From Candidatus Bathyarchaeota archaeon (GTDB taxonomy: Archaea > Thermoproteota > Bathyarchaeia > Bathyarchaeales > Bathycorpusculaceae), in NCBI GenBank assembly GCA_026014485.1, contig JAOZIE010000023.1, forward strand, positions 340,150 through 404,149: a DNA stretch of 64,000 nucleotides, read 5' to 3'. Made by a program: the position numbers and the translations under genes. Below the pieces are notes generated by a model, which had not been told where the DNA came from, did not search any database, and saw only the letters and a list, made by a program, of their open reading frames with translations. This document shows positions 8,948-17,066 of this stretch, piece after piece (within the stretch, counting starts at the first letter, position 1; each line of letters starts with the position of its first letter).

Positions 8948-9517
8948 TCAGAGGCTTCCTCTGTATTTGCTTGTGGTTGGGCAGCCTACGCATTTTCCTT
9001 TTTCGTAGCGGGCGCAGGGGTTGCAGTCGACATTGCAGGGGGAAATTTTCTTTTCTTTACGAGCCAGATTTTCTCTTATTTGGAGGAACGGAGAAAAGTA
9101 AGTGTCGCTTATCGGGTAGAATTCTGAGCGGCGGATTCCTTTGCTGCATCTCAGGGAGCATTTTTCCATGGATATGCTTTCGAGGGTTTCGGGTGTTTCT
9201 GCGACAACAAGTGCAATTAGGTTGTAGCCGCCTATTGTTTTGAATATCTGAATCACTCTGGGGCACTCTTCAAATCGGTTAAGGAGGTCTTGCATTGCCT
9301 CAGCGCTTTCCATTTCAAGCATTACAATTGCGGGGTGAAGTTTGAGGGCGCTTGGGTTAATCAAAGCTGACACCTTGATTGTGCCGTTTTTAAGCAGTTT
9401 TTCCACCCTTTTTTTGGTGCCCATGCTTGTAAAGCCGATTACCTTGGAGAGTTCTTCGAGGGTTGCTCTTCCGTTTTCTTGGAGTTGTGCAACTATTTTT
9501 TTGTCGTTTTCGTCCAA
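8948..9517 (-). CDS. Lrp/AsnC-type regulator with Cys-rich C-terminus
   Basis: DNA-binding regulator of 189 residues. Residues 1-50 form the Lrp winged helix (EELSKVIGFTSMGTKKRVEKLL) and ~55-115 a RAM-like beta-alpha-beta domain. Unusually, the C-terminus has two Cys groups: C120/C124 and C161, C165, C168, C176, C179. These could bind an Fe-S cluster or zinc, which suggests metal or redox sensing. A 38-base site just upstream recurs before the Fe-S ATPase operon at 12.3 kb, so this protein is the obvious candidate regulator of that operon and of itself. Confidence 0.88.
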   Translation of the reverse strand: MDENDKKIVAQLQENGRATLEELSKVIGFTSMGTKKRVEKLLKNGTIKVSALINPSALKLHPAIVMLEMESAEAMQDLLNRFEECPRVIQIFKTIGGYNLIALVVAETPETLESISMEKCSLRCSKGIRRSEFYPISDTYFSPFLQIRENLARKEKKISPCNVDCNPCARYEKGKCVGCPTTSKYRGSL

Positions 9518-9532
9518 CCTGCTCGCCTGTTT

Positions 9533-9576
9533 ACTTTATAAACATAAACCGTTAATAAGGTTTATCTATTAAACTG
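9533..9576. promoter_or_regulatory. Promoter and 38-bp operator, copy 1
   Basis: The segment 9539-9576 contains TAAACATAAA, a 10-base spacer and TTTATCTATTA, a loose inverted repeat. It matches 12317-12354 at 34 of 38 positions in the same orientation. On the minus strand TTTATAAAG (9533-9541) is a good TATA box only about 20 bases from the ATG at 9517, implying a nearly leaderless transcript with the operator sitting across or next to the TATA/BRE. The remaining stretch to 9853 shows no gene. Confidence 0.7.
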
Positions 9577-9853
9577 TATTTGATGGCAACACATCAAAGT
9601 ACACAAACCAGCAAACCAAACATACCCCTCTAATCCAATTGACCCGCTGGTGAAGCAAAAATTTCAAGACTCACCGTTACATCCTTCCAAGAACTCGCGC
9701 TCTGACTGCCACAAGCCACCAACCAAAAAACATTCACAGTCATTTTTCGGCGTTTAACCTACCTCGCTTTTCCATTTATTTGAAATGCCCTACGTATTGC
9801 TTGAACACACCGGGCAGAATCCAGCGGCGCTTTCTTTAACTGTTGACGTATTC

Positions 9854-10300
9854 TTATTTGACTATCAACACTGGGCATGTGGCATTGTCGGCGACCGCGG
9901 AGCTAACACTTCCAAGACCATACCCTCGGTGGCCCAACCCTCGGCTCCCCATGACGATGATTTCAAACTTTTCCCTTTTTGCTATTTCAACAATTACCTC
10001 ATCAGGACTTCCATGTTCAAGTTTTGTCGAAACCTTTAGAGTGGTTTTCTTTGCTTTCTCCTCTGCCTTGGATAATACCCCCCTGAAACTCCTCTCTAAT
10101 TGTGCGGTCATGTCTGCAATCGCCTCGGATTTCGCGACATCAAAGGAGTAGGCCGGTAAGAGAACTGGTGGAACAACAGTCAGCAGTTGAATCTCGGCAG
10201 AATACTGATGCGCCAATTCAAGGGCAAAATCCAATGCGTGCTCAGAAATTTCGGATCCGTCCAGTGCTACCAGAATTTTATTAATCAAAAAATAACCCAT
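9854..10300 (-). CDS. Universal stress protein (UspA family)
   Basis: Single-domain Usp fold of about 148 residues. It has the N-terminal KILVALDGSEISEHALDFA strand-helix and the C-terminal ATP-binding signature GSRGLGHRGYGLGSVS followed by CPVLIVK, which points to the nucleotide-binding subgroup. ATG 10300 is preferred over the TTG two codons earlier. It is transcribed away from the unknown gene at 10493 and appears monocistronic. Confidence 0.92.
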   Translation of the reverse strand: MGYFLINKILVALDGSEISEHALDFALELAHQYSAEIQLLTVVPPVLLPAYSFDVAKSEAIADMTAQLERSFRGVLSKAEEKAKKTTLKVSTKLEHGSPDEVIVEIAKREKFEIIVMGSRGLGHRGYGLGSVSSAVADNATCPVLIVK

Positions 10301-10492
10301 TAACAATACTGTTTACGCTTGAATTAAACTTTTTTAAGAGGACGCGGCGTTTGGAGAACTCGCATCTGTTTTTCTGTATCTTTCGACCTTTTAATCGTGA
10401 TGTGCCGTAGGTGACGTGCTTCTCGGGAAAAGCAATTTTAGTTGGTGCGCCTAATTAACTAGTGCTGAGTACCTATCTGGTGGGATCTATTT

Positions 10493-10873
10493 TTGGGTAC
10501 GCGCTGTAATGAAACCAAAGACCCGCTACGTGTTGTTCCCTACACCGAAGGCTTTCATTTTTACACGGCTGTTGGGCATTACTGTGGAGTAACCAGCACT
10601 AGCTTGGGGGAGTTTGTTAATGCCCTTCAGTATCTTTGTTCTGAATCCATAATTTTTCATTTTGACCGTGGGGATTTTCAGAATTGGATACGAAAAGTGA
10701 TAGGTGACGCTGAACTTGCCCAAAGGTTAGATGAGATAAAGATGTGCTCGCGCCAGTTGGATGCAGATTGCTGCAGACGGGAACTGGTGGAGACAATACG
10801 AATTCGCATTCTTCAACTAGAAGTGGCTAAAGGTCCCCCATGTTTTGGTAACCCAGAAACGCAAAAGCATTGA
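10493..10873 (+). CDS. DUF5752-like protein
   Basis: A 126-residue soluble protein. The segments YTEGFHFYTAVG, SLGEFVNAL and IIFHFDRGDFQNWIRKVIGD fit my memory of the DUF5752 pattern, a small archaeal and bacterial family of unknown function often encoded near carbohydrate metabolism genes. The start used is TTG 10493, because no in-frame ATG precedes the conserved part. The function is unknown. Confidence 0.6.
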   Translation: MGTRCNETKDPLRVVPYTEGFHFYTAVGHYCGVTSTSLGEFVNALQYLCSESIIFHFDRGDFQNWIRKVIGDAELAQRLDEIKMCSRQLDADCCRRELVETIRIRILQLEVAKGPPCFGNPETQKH

Positions 10874-10916
10874 CAATTAATGCGCCAAACAGAGTGCACG
10901 CAGTATACGCTTCAGA

Positions 10917-11429
10917 GTGTGGTTGAGTAACTTGACGAAAACGGATGAGGTTTTACGTGACCTAAGGATAGCTTTTGCTGACTACCTGAACAGTTTTTTC
11001 CCTTTTGACTATGAGAACCAAACCTGCCGTTTAGTTGACAATTACGTTGCGTCGCCTTGGATTAGATGTGACTCATGCGGTAACTATCCGATACAGGCTG
11101 TCTCGGTAATACGGAGCAGTGACGGTCAAGAGATGCGTGTTGGAAACAAATGTATCGACCAAATAACGCGCCGTAAAGTGTCAGACTGGTTTAAAGAATT
11201 AAGAACCAAACAGGCGAATGTTACCCTAAACAGACGATACATAGATGGGATTGCTTCGATTTTGACCGCCTACAGAAACAACGAACTCCCATTTCAGATA
11301 TCCAAAGATGATGTGGAGAGGCTGCAAAAAGCATTAGAGCGGATGTGTAACGGGTTCAACCCCACCAGAGCGCAAGCACAACTGTCTGAATGCTACATAC
11401 GACAGAGTGCGGGTGCCACAACCAGATGA
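10917..11429 (+). CDS. Hypothetical protein with CxxC site
   Basis: A 170-residue soluble protein that I do not recognise. It has CDSCGN near residue 54 and NKCID near 80, which may form a small zinc site (the latter resembles the treble-clef pattern seen in short nucleic-acid-binding proteins), followed by an all-helical, charged C-terminal half. The start is GTG 10917, 43 bases after the DUF5752 gene, so the two may share a transcript. Confidence 0.65.
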   Translation: MWLSNLTKTDEVLRDLRIAFADYLNSFFPFDYENQTCRLVDNYVASPWIRCDSCGNYPIQAVSVIRSSDGQEMRVGNKCIDQITRRKVSDWFKELRTKQANVTLNRRYIDGIASILTAYRNNELPFQISKDDVERLQKALERMCNGFNPTRAQAQLSECYIRQSAGATTR

Positions 11430-11593
11430 CTTGCAGAACAGCTTGCTCTACGAAAACTGAGCAGCAGCGGCATGTTTAATTTTTTTGCGAATTATGCGTG
11501 TGTTTTTGTGTTTTTAGTTTGGTGTTGGCGAAACATCCATATTGGTGTGGGGCTCTTTTGAGTTACAACCCGAACTTGGTTCAGTTGAGATAA

Positions 11594-12286
11594 ATGGTTT
11601 GCAAGCTGTTTATTTTCAGGCATGCTGAAACGTTTGATAACAGCCGCGATTTGTTCTCGGGCTGGCGTGATTCAGGACTTACTCCAAAGGGACTTTTTCA
11701 GGCGCAGAAAATTGCTCAACAACTGAAGCCGCATCAAATTGACTATGCGTTTACCTCGCACCTTAAACGAGCCCGAAGAACCCTTGAAATTGTTCTTCAG
11801 GGTCGCCCGGGTGTTCCCGTTTTCATTGATGACAGGCTCATTGAGCGTTGCTACGGCTTGCTCCAAGGCAAAGATAAAAGAAAACTGGAAAATGAAAACC
11901 CTGATTGGTACGCTCAGATTCACAGAGGCTACAGCTTAGCCCCCCCTGAGGGAGAAAGCTTGGCAATGGTTGATAGACGGGTTACTTCTTTTCTTGAGCA
12001 ACTCAGAGAATGGCTTAAACAGAAACCCGGTAACGTGGCGATTTCTTGTCACAATAATTCTATTCGTCCTTTCAGGCGGGTTTTTGAAAACCTGAGCATA
12101 GCCCAAATGTGCAAGCTTGAGAGTCCGCAGGATTGTGCAACAATCTACGAGATTCATCAGAACGAGTCAAGTGTTGACCTATCAAAAGGAAATCCGGCTG
12201 AGCTGGGTTGGGAGGGGGTTGTTCTTTCGCGAAGGGTGAAGTTGGCAACTGACCCTTTGAATTTGCTGCGTGTGTATTACTTATAG
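11594..12286 (+). CDS. Histidine phosphatase family protein (PGAM-like)
   Basis: A 230-residue cofactor-dependent phosphoglycerate mutase-like fold. The catalytic motif is FRHAETFDN (family RHGE) near residue 9. The GWRDSGLTPKG and LIERCYGLLQG segments are typical of the mutase branch, and a second catalytic His lies in SCHNNSIRPF near 155. The change of RHG to RHA is mild. It could be a broad phosphatase or a true mutase. It ends 31 bases before the operator at 12317. Confidence 0.88.
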   Translation: MVCKLFIFRHAETFDNSRDLFSGWRDSGLTPKGLFQAQKIAQQLKPHQIDYAFTSHLKRARRTLEIVLQGRPGVPVFIDDRLIERCYGLLQGKDKRKLENENPDWYAQIHRGYSLAPPEGESLAMVDRRVTSFLEQLREWLKQKPGNVAISCHNNSIRPFRRVFENLSIAQMCKLESPQDCATIYEIHQNESSVDLSKGNPAELGWEGVVLSRRVKLATDPLNLLRVYYL

Positions 12287-12316
12287 CGTGAAGAGGTACG
12301 TCATTAGTTTATTTTG

Positions 12317-12354
12317 TAAACATAAAGTATTAATATGGTTTATCTATTAAACTG
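12317..12354. promoter_or_regulatory. 38-bp operator, copy 2, before Fe-S ATPase operon
   Basis: This is the second copy of the site at 9539-9576: the same left arm TAAACATAAA and the same 18-base right part beginning GGTTTATC, with four differences in the middle. It lies 23 bases before the ATG at 12377 and includes the likely TATA region. Such conservation in unrelated upstream DNA implies a shared regulator. Confidence 0.7.
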
Positions 12355-12376
12355 CCGATGTGAAGCGGTGAAAAAA

Positions 12377-13309
12377 ATGAACAATACTGCTAAACAAGTT
12401 AACACTTCCGACGAATGCGACGGAACATGCAATTCCTGCTCAACCTCAAACGAATGCACCGACCAAAAAAAGGAGCAATACACGCAGGAACAAAAACTAA
12501 AACTCAAATTAAGTAAAATCAAATATAAAATCGCCGTAATGAGCGGCAAAGGCGGCGTCGGCAAAAGCACTGTCACTGCAAACCTCGCTGTGGCCTTAGC
12601 TCTTAATGGATACAACGGCAAAGTAGGCGTTCTCGACGCAGACATCCACGGACCCTGTATTCCGAAAATGCTGGGGCTAAAAGGGCAAACAATGAAGGGC
12701 ACACCCGACGGAGCAATTTCTCCAGTTGGAAGCACTTCCGGCGTCAAAGTGGCGTCTGTGGATTTCTTGCTGCCAAACGATGAAGCTCCAGTCATCTGGC
12801 GTGGTCCCCTAAAGATGCAGCTTATTCGGCAGTTTCTTTCAGATATCGCGTGGGGCGACCTTGACTTCTTGTTTATAGATTTGCCTCCTGGAACAGGCGA
12901 TGAGCCTTTGAGCGTTGTCCAGTTGATTCCTAATTTGGACGGCGTGATAATTGTGACAATGCCCTCTGAAGTTTCAGAAGCAGTTGTTAAGAAGTCAGTT
13001 TCCTTTGCCAAACAGGCTGATGTCCCCATAATCGGGGTAGTGGAGAACATGAGCGGCTTTGTCTGCCCAGATTGCGGTGCCAAAGTTGACATATTCAAGG
13101 CAGGTGCAGGGAAAAGAATATCCAGCGACCCCTCAGTGCCTTTCTTGGGAACTATCCCAATTGACCCTCAGATTTGCAGTGACTCTGACAGCGGCGTATC
13201 CTTCACCAAAAATCAGTCTTCTGCATCCGCAAAGGCATTCAAGGAGATAGTGCAGAAAATTGAACAGTTTGCACAAAACAATCAGCCACGGGGGGAACCC
13301 AAGCAATGA
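12377..13309 (+). CDS. Mrp/NBP35-like Fe-S cluster carrier ATPase
   Basis: P-loop ATPase of about 310 residues that carries and transfers Fe-S clusters. The N-terminus has C14, C18, C21 and C27 (the last three match the CX2CX5C part of the NBP35 ferredoxin-like motif). The deviant Walker A SGKGGVGKST follows, with a bridging-cluster CPDC near residue 220. I start at ATG 12377 rather than 12335, because the longer start lies inside the operator. The stop overlaps the next gene by 4 bases. Confidence 0.92.
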   Translation: MNNTAKQVNTSDECDGTCNSCSTSNECTDQKKEQYTQEQKLKLKLSKIKYKIAVMSGKGGVGKSTVTANLAVALALNGYNGKVGVLDADIHGPCIPKMLGLKGQTMKGTPDGAISPVGSTSGVKVASVDFLLPNDEAPVIWRGPLKMQLIRQFLSDIAWGDLDFLFIDLPPGTGDEPLSVVQLIPNLDGVIIVTMPSEVSEAVVKKSVSFAKQADVPIIGVVENMSGFVCPDCGAKVDIFKAGAGKRISSDPSVPFLGTIPIDPQICSDSDSGVSFTKNQSSASAKAFKEIVQKIEQFAQNNQPRGEPKQ

Positions 13310-13677
13310 AAGCCTGTGTAACTGCTACCTCAACCAGCTTGGATGCACAACTTGACCCGCGCTTTGGTAGATGCGCCTACTTCATAATAATTGATCTTGA
13401 CACCATGCAGTTTGAAGCCTTTTCTAACCTCGCTCAAGCTGCAACAGGCGGGGCAGGAATTAAATCGGCTCAGTCAATCGTGGACAAAGGCGCAAAGGTG
13501 CTGATAACGGGGAACGTTGGACCGAACGCTTTCAACGCTTTGAACGCGGCGGGCGTCGAGATCATAACAGGTGCTTCTGGGGTTGTCCGCGATGTTATTG
13601 AACAGTTCAAGCAGGGTAAACTGACGAAGACAAATGCTCCCACCGTCGGCGACCACTCTGGTATGGGAGGTAAATAG
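13306..13677 (+). CDS. NifX/NafY-like dinitrogenase cofactor-type protein 1
   Basis: A 123-residue single-domain protein of the dinitrogenase iron-molybdenum cofactor fold (RNase H-like): the N-terminal LDPRFGRCAYFIIID and the central GGAGIKSAQSIVDKGAKVLITG are diagnostic. No nitrogenase genes are in the window. Stand-alone members next to Mrp/MinD ATPases are common in anaerobes and probably handle Fe-S or metal clusters. It is coupled by overlap to the Mrp gene. Confidence 0.9.
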   Translation: MKACVTATSTSLDAQLDPRFGRCAYFIIIDLDTMQFEAFSNLAQAATGGAGIKSAQSIVDKGAKVLITGNVGPNAFNALNAAGVEIITGASGVVRDVIEQFKQGKLTKTNAPTVGDHSGMGGK

Positions 13678-14052
13678 TTGTCCCCCCGAATAGTAATCCC
13701 CGTGGCAGAAGATAATGGCTTAGATGCTCCTTTGTCAGAGCATTTTGGACCCGCTCCTTACTTTGCAGTGGTTGATCTAAACGAAGCTGGGGAGGTCTTG
13801 GAAGTAAAAACCATCAGGAACACGAGTAAACACGAGGAAGGGACATGTCAAACCCCTAGCTACGTGGCAGAATTGAAACCTGATGTCGTCGTTGTCTATG
13901 ATATGGGGCCGAAAGCTCTGCAAGCATTCCACGATGCAGGCATAACCGTGATGAAAACTGAAGCGGAAACAGTCAACCAACTACTCGTTGCCTACAAAGC
14001 GCAAAAGTTGGAAGAACTCATCGAAGGGTGCCCACACGCCCACCACGGATAA
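13678..14052 (+). CDS. NifX/NafY-like dinitrogenase cofactor-type protein 2
   Basis: Second member of the same fold, 124 residues. It differs from its neighbour by a PLSEHFGPAPYFAVVDL segment and a histidine-rich tail (CPHAHHG) that may bind metal. The TTG start directly follows the previous stop and is served by GGAGG at 13666-13670. The two paralogues are divergent, which suggests a heterodimer or division of labour rather than recent duplication. Confidence 0.9.
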   Translation: MSPRIVIPVAEDNGLDAPLSEHFGPAPYFAVVDLNEAGEVLEVKTIRNTSKHEEGTCQTPSYVAELKPDVVVVYDMGPKALQAFHDAGITVMKTEAETVNQLLVAYKAQKLEELIEGCPHAHHG

Positions 14053-14118
14053 TCGCCAACAGGGCAGTGCATAGACAAACCCTCAGTTTCAACTAACTTC
14101 CTTGACGGAGAAAACCAG

Positions 14119-14955
14119 ATGATTGTAACTGTGGCAAGCGGCAAAGGTGGCACAGGAAAAACCTCTATAGCTGTAAACATGGCTCTTTCAGTGGGAAATC
14201 TTCAGTTTTTCGACTGTGACGTAGAGGAACCCAACGCCTACCTGCTTTTAAACCCTGAACTTCATGGAACCGAGCCTGTTTACGCTTCAATTCCAATGGT
14301 AAACAAGGAGCTATGTAATTTCTGTGGGGAATGCTCCCGATTCTGTCAATTCAACGCATTGTTTGTGGCTCCAGAGAAAATCCTTGTTTTCCCCGAGTTA
14401 TGTCACAGCTGCGGTGGATGTGCTCTTGTTTGCCCCCAAAAAGCCATAACTTGGGAAAAACACCAAATTGGGACACTGAAGTTTTGCGGGGTTGACGACT
14501 TGACGCTTGTTTACGGCGAACTTGACGTGGGCAAACCGTTGGCTGTTCCCATAATAAAAGCTGTAAAGAACCATATTGCAGCAGACAAAGACGCGATTGT
14601 TGATTCGCCCCCTGGAACTTCCTGTCCCTTCGTGGAAACGGTGCGGGGCAGCGACTTTTGTGTTCTCGTCACGGAGCCAACGCCGTTTGGCTTACATGAC
14701 CTAAAGATAGCCCTCCAAGTCCTTAAAACCATGCAGATTCCCTTCGGCGTTGTAGTGAACCGTGCAGGCTTAGGAGACAGAAAAATTTACGATTACTGCA
14801 ACGACCAAAACGTCCGTATACTAATGGAAATTCCTTACCAGCGGCAAATAGCAGAGCTCTACTCAAAAGGTGTCCCCTTCAGTGTGGAAATGCCTGAATG
14901 GAAAGAGCAGTTTCAGAAGCTTTTTGACGAAATTAAGAGGTTGACCAAGAAATGA
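14119..14955 (+). CDS. MinD-superfamily ATPase with inserted ferredoxin domain, 1
   Basis: P-loop ATPase with the N-terminal deviant Walker A SGKGGTGKTS and an inserted pair of 4Fe-4S motifs (CNFCGECSRFC near 61-73 and CHSCGGCALVC near 95-105), then the ATPase C-terminal half (VTEPTPFGLHDL). The family is widespread in anaerobes next to Mrp and NifX genes. The role is not proven but fits ATP-gated electron or cluster transfer. The stop overlaps the next start by 4 bases. Confidence 0.92.
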   Translation: MIVTVASGKGGTGKTSIAVNMALSVGNLQFFDCDVEEPNAYLLLNPELHGTEPVYASIPMVNKELCNFCGECSRFCQFNALFVAPEKILVFPELCHSCGGCALVCPQKAITWEKHQIGTLKFCGVDDLTLVYGELDVGKPLAVPIIKAVKNHIAADKDAIVDSPPGTSCPFVETVRGSDFCVLVTEPTPFGLHDLKIALQVLKTMQIPFGVVVNRAGLGDRKIYDYCNDQNVRILMEIPYQRQIAELYSKGVPFSVEMPEWKEQFQKLFDEIKRLTKK

Positions 14956-15812
14956 AGCAGCTAACAATTTTAAGCGGCAAAGGTGGCACAGGAAAAACCT
15001 CAATAACTGCTTCTTTTGCTGTTTTGGCGAAAAACGCTGTTGTCGCCGACTGCGACGTTGACGCACCTGACCTTCACATGCTTTTACACCCTGAAATTAT
15101 GGAGACACGCAAGTTTTCCGTTTCAAAGGTCGCCGTCATCGACAACAAAAAATGCACCCATTGCGGATTGTGCAGAGAAAACTGCCATTTCGACGCGATA
15201 ACAACCGATTTGACAGTTGAGGTTTCCGCTTGTGAAGGCTGCGGCTTATGTGAACGCGTTTGCCCCGCCAGTGCAGTAACTATGGTTTCGCGGGTGTCTG
15301 GGGAATCATACGTTTCCAAGACAGCATACGGGTTCATGTCACATGCCATGCTTTATCCGGGAGAATCCAACTCTGGTAAACTGGTCACTCTGGTTCGGCA
15401 AAACGCCCGACTGTTAGCTGAGAAAGAAAACTGCAACATAGTAATCATTGATGGTTCGCCGGGTATTGGCTGTCCAGTTATTGCCTCAATTACAGGTGCA
15501 GACGCAGCCTTGGTGGTTACGGAGCCCACTCTCTCAGGCATCCATGACCTTGAGCGGGTGCTGAAGTTGCTTGACCACTTCAACGTTGTTTCCTTCGTTT
15601 GCATAAACATGTACGACATAAACACGGAGAACACAAACCAGCTTCTGAGTTTCTGCAAAGAAAACGGTGTGGAAATTGTGGGGCTTCTTCCTTTTGACCC
15701 TGAAGTAACTCGTGCATTGGTTAACGGGAAAACTGTGGTTGAATATGCCCCCGAGGGCGGAGTGGCAAAAGAAATAGAGCGCATGTGGAAAAACCTGTCA
15801 GGCTCTCTTTGA
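14952..15812 (+). CDS. MinD-superfamily ATPase with inserted ferredoxin domain, 2
   Basis: Paralogue of the preceding gene with the same architecture: LSGKGGTGKTS, CTHCGLCRENC and CEGCGLCERVC, then VTEPTLSGIHDL. The overlapping pair probably makes a heterodimer. With the Mrp and two NifX-like proteins it forms one operon of five genes controlled from 12.3 kb. 286 residues is typical. Confidence 0.92.
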   Translation: MKQLTILSGKGGTGKTSITASFAVLAKNAVVADCDVDAPDLHMLLHPEIMETRKFSVSKVAVIDNKKCTHCGLCRENCHFDAITTDLTVEVSACEGCGLCERVCPASAVTMVSRVSGESYVSKTAYGFMSHAMLYPGESNSGKLVTLVRQNARLLAEKENCNIVIIDGSPGIGCPVIASITGADAALVVTEPTLSGIHDLERVLKLLDHFNVVSFVCINMYDINTENTNQLLSFCKENGVEIVGLLPFDPEVTRALVNGKTVVEYAPEGGVAKEIERMWKNLSGSL

Positions 15813-15932
15813 ACTGCCCCTTAACTGTTGATGCCAACCTTGTCTTTAGGCACGGAAAGTTATCCTTTGGGTGTAAATAATCCTTTAAAACAACGGTGCG
15901 TAATTTAACCTACAAGACAGGAGTGGATGTGT

Positions 15933-16217
15933 TTGTTGTCAAAAATTCCTATAGACCTTGAAAAAATAACTAAAGAAAACCTAGACAAAGAAATCCTCCG
16001 TGCTGGTATAATCGCCGAGTTGGACGCCATCAACCTTTATGAGCAAATGGCTGCCTTGGCTCAAAATCCAGACATAAAAGTGATTCTGCTGGACATAGCC
16101 AAAGAGGAAAAAACACACGTAGGCGAATTCCAAGCGTTATTGCTGGCGAATGATGCTGAGCAAGTCAAAGAACTGGCCGCTGGCAAAGAAGAAGTCGAAG
16201 AAGAACTTAGCAAATAA
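15933..16217 (+). CDS. Encapsulin-type ferritin-like protein, stand-alone
   Basis: A short four-helix-type iron protein of about 94 residues. The core IIAELDAINLYEQMA and the EEKTHVGEF motif supply the Glu/Glu/His ferroxidase ligands. It closely resembles the ferritin-like domain that in Pyrococcus furiosus is fused to the N-terminus of the encapsulin shell protein, but here the gene stops at the point where the shell would begin. No encapsulin gene is in the window. TTG 15933 (AGGAG nine bases upstream) is preferred over ATG 15927. It probably stores or detoxifies iron. Confidence 0.85.
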   Translation: MLSKIPIDLEKITKENLDKEILRAGIIAELDAINLYEQMAALAQNPDIKVILLDIAKEEKTHVGEFQALLLANDAEQVKELAAGKEEVEEELSK

Positions 16218-16261
16218 TGAAAAGCCTCAAAGCAGGATTTTCTGAAACCACTTTTCTTTTT

Positions 16262-16768
16262 TCATTTGAGTATTTCTAGATTTGGATGCTGTTTTGCTTC
16301 TTCAATTATTGGCCCTTTCACTGAAAAACCTATGGCAAGTCGACTGCCTCTCACAGAAAGTATGTTGCTATATCCCGGGGTTATCCCATATTTTTTCAGT
16401 GTTTCTGCTGGAACCGTGATGCTTCCGTTTTTGCTAAGTTTAACCCAACAGTAGGTTTTTCCCTTAATTTCGATGGCTTCGCCTTCAGGAGTCTGAAATT
16501 CTGATAGTTTAGCGTTTTCATCTAAAATTACGTGAAGTGGCGAATTCTTTAGCAAATCTTTTGATGTTAACCCGAATCCCCCTGAACGTTTGCTGCCCGG
16601 CATTAGAATAACGTTTTTACACTTCAGCAAATCGTACTCAACCAGTGCTTCATGAGGCACCACAATCCTGCCTTTGCTGCCTACCGCTGACCACGCATAG
16701 ACAAATTTTCCGCCCTTCACAAGCTGAGGCACCGTTTCCAACCCCAAAGTAAAACTGCACTTTTTCAA
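16262..16768 (-). CDS. Tandem AbrB-like swapped-hairpin protein
   Basis: 168 residues containing two related halves. Each has an AbrB/MazE-like core (SAVGSKGRIVVPHEAL near 28-43 and KLSKNGSITVPAETL near 112-126) followed by a loop-strand block (GSKRSGGFGL, GSRLAIGFSV). Such proteins usually bind DNA as dimers; the tandem copy could form a pseudo-dimer. Its targets are unknown. It converges on the ferritin-like gene. Confidence 0.75.
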   Translation of the reverse strand: MKKCSFTLGLETVPQLVKGGKFVYAWSAVGSKGRIVVPHEALVEYDLLKCKNVILMPGSKRSGGFGLTSKDLLKNSPLHVILDENAKLSEFQTPEGEAIEIKGKTYCWVKLSKNGSITVPAETLKKYGITPGYSNILSVRGSRLAIGFSVKGPIIEEAKQHPNLEILK

Positions 16769-16840
16769 CGCATAAATTTTGCGTCAGTAAAACGGTTAGG
16801 CAAATAAAAAAGGAGAGTAGGATAGTTGGTGTTCCTAGGA

Positions 16841-17062
16841 TTACTGAATTGCGGCTGTTCCCGTTTTAGAGAGCATGTACTTGTTTTCTGTTTGTTCTAC
16901 GAACCCTGCGTTTTTTAGTTCCCGAAGACCGCTTCTTACTCGGAACAGGGGTTGACCTGTTTTGCCTGCGACTTCTTCAGGGGACAATGCGCCGTCCTGT
17001 AGCGCTTTCAGCGTTGCCATTCCCGTCGGGGTGGGTTTTCCGTCAGCGGATATGCAGGGCAT
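16841..17062 (-). CDS. Small winged-helix protein
   Basis: 73 residues with a winged-helix core (LSPEEVAGKTGQPLFRVRSGLRELKNAGFVEQ) and no effector domain. It begins 4 bases after the peroxiredoxin stop on the same strand, so the two are surely co-transcribed. A role in controlling the peroxiredoxin operon is plausible but not shown. One Cys (C3) is near the N-terminus. Confidence 0.8.
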   Translation of the reverse strand: MPCISADGKPTPTGMATLKALQDGALSPEEVAGKTGQPLFRVRSGLRELKNAGFVEQTENKYMLSKTGTAAIQ

Positions 17063-17066
17063 GCGC

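Noticed and set aside
9785..10151. Plus-strand frames opposite the universal stress protein
   Set aside because: They are shadows of the Usp gene on the minus strand.
12335..12376. Upstream ATG extension of the Mrp gene
   Set aside because: It would place the coding start inside the conserved 38-bp operator and has no ribosome site; ATG 12377 has GGTGA correctly spaced.
12340..13098. 252-codon minus-strand frame opposite the Mrp gene
   Set aside because: Antisense shadow; the same kind of shadow occurs opposite the second Mrp gene at 46400-46966, as expected from shared codon patterns.
13306..14052. Nitrogenase cofactor genes implying nitrogen fixation
   Set aside because: Only stand-alone NifX-like domains are present; no nifH, nifD, nifK or nifB is in the window, so diazotrophy is not supported.
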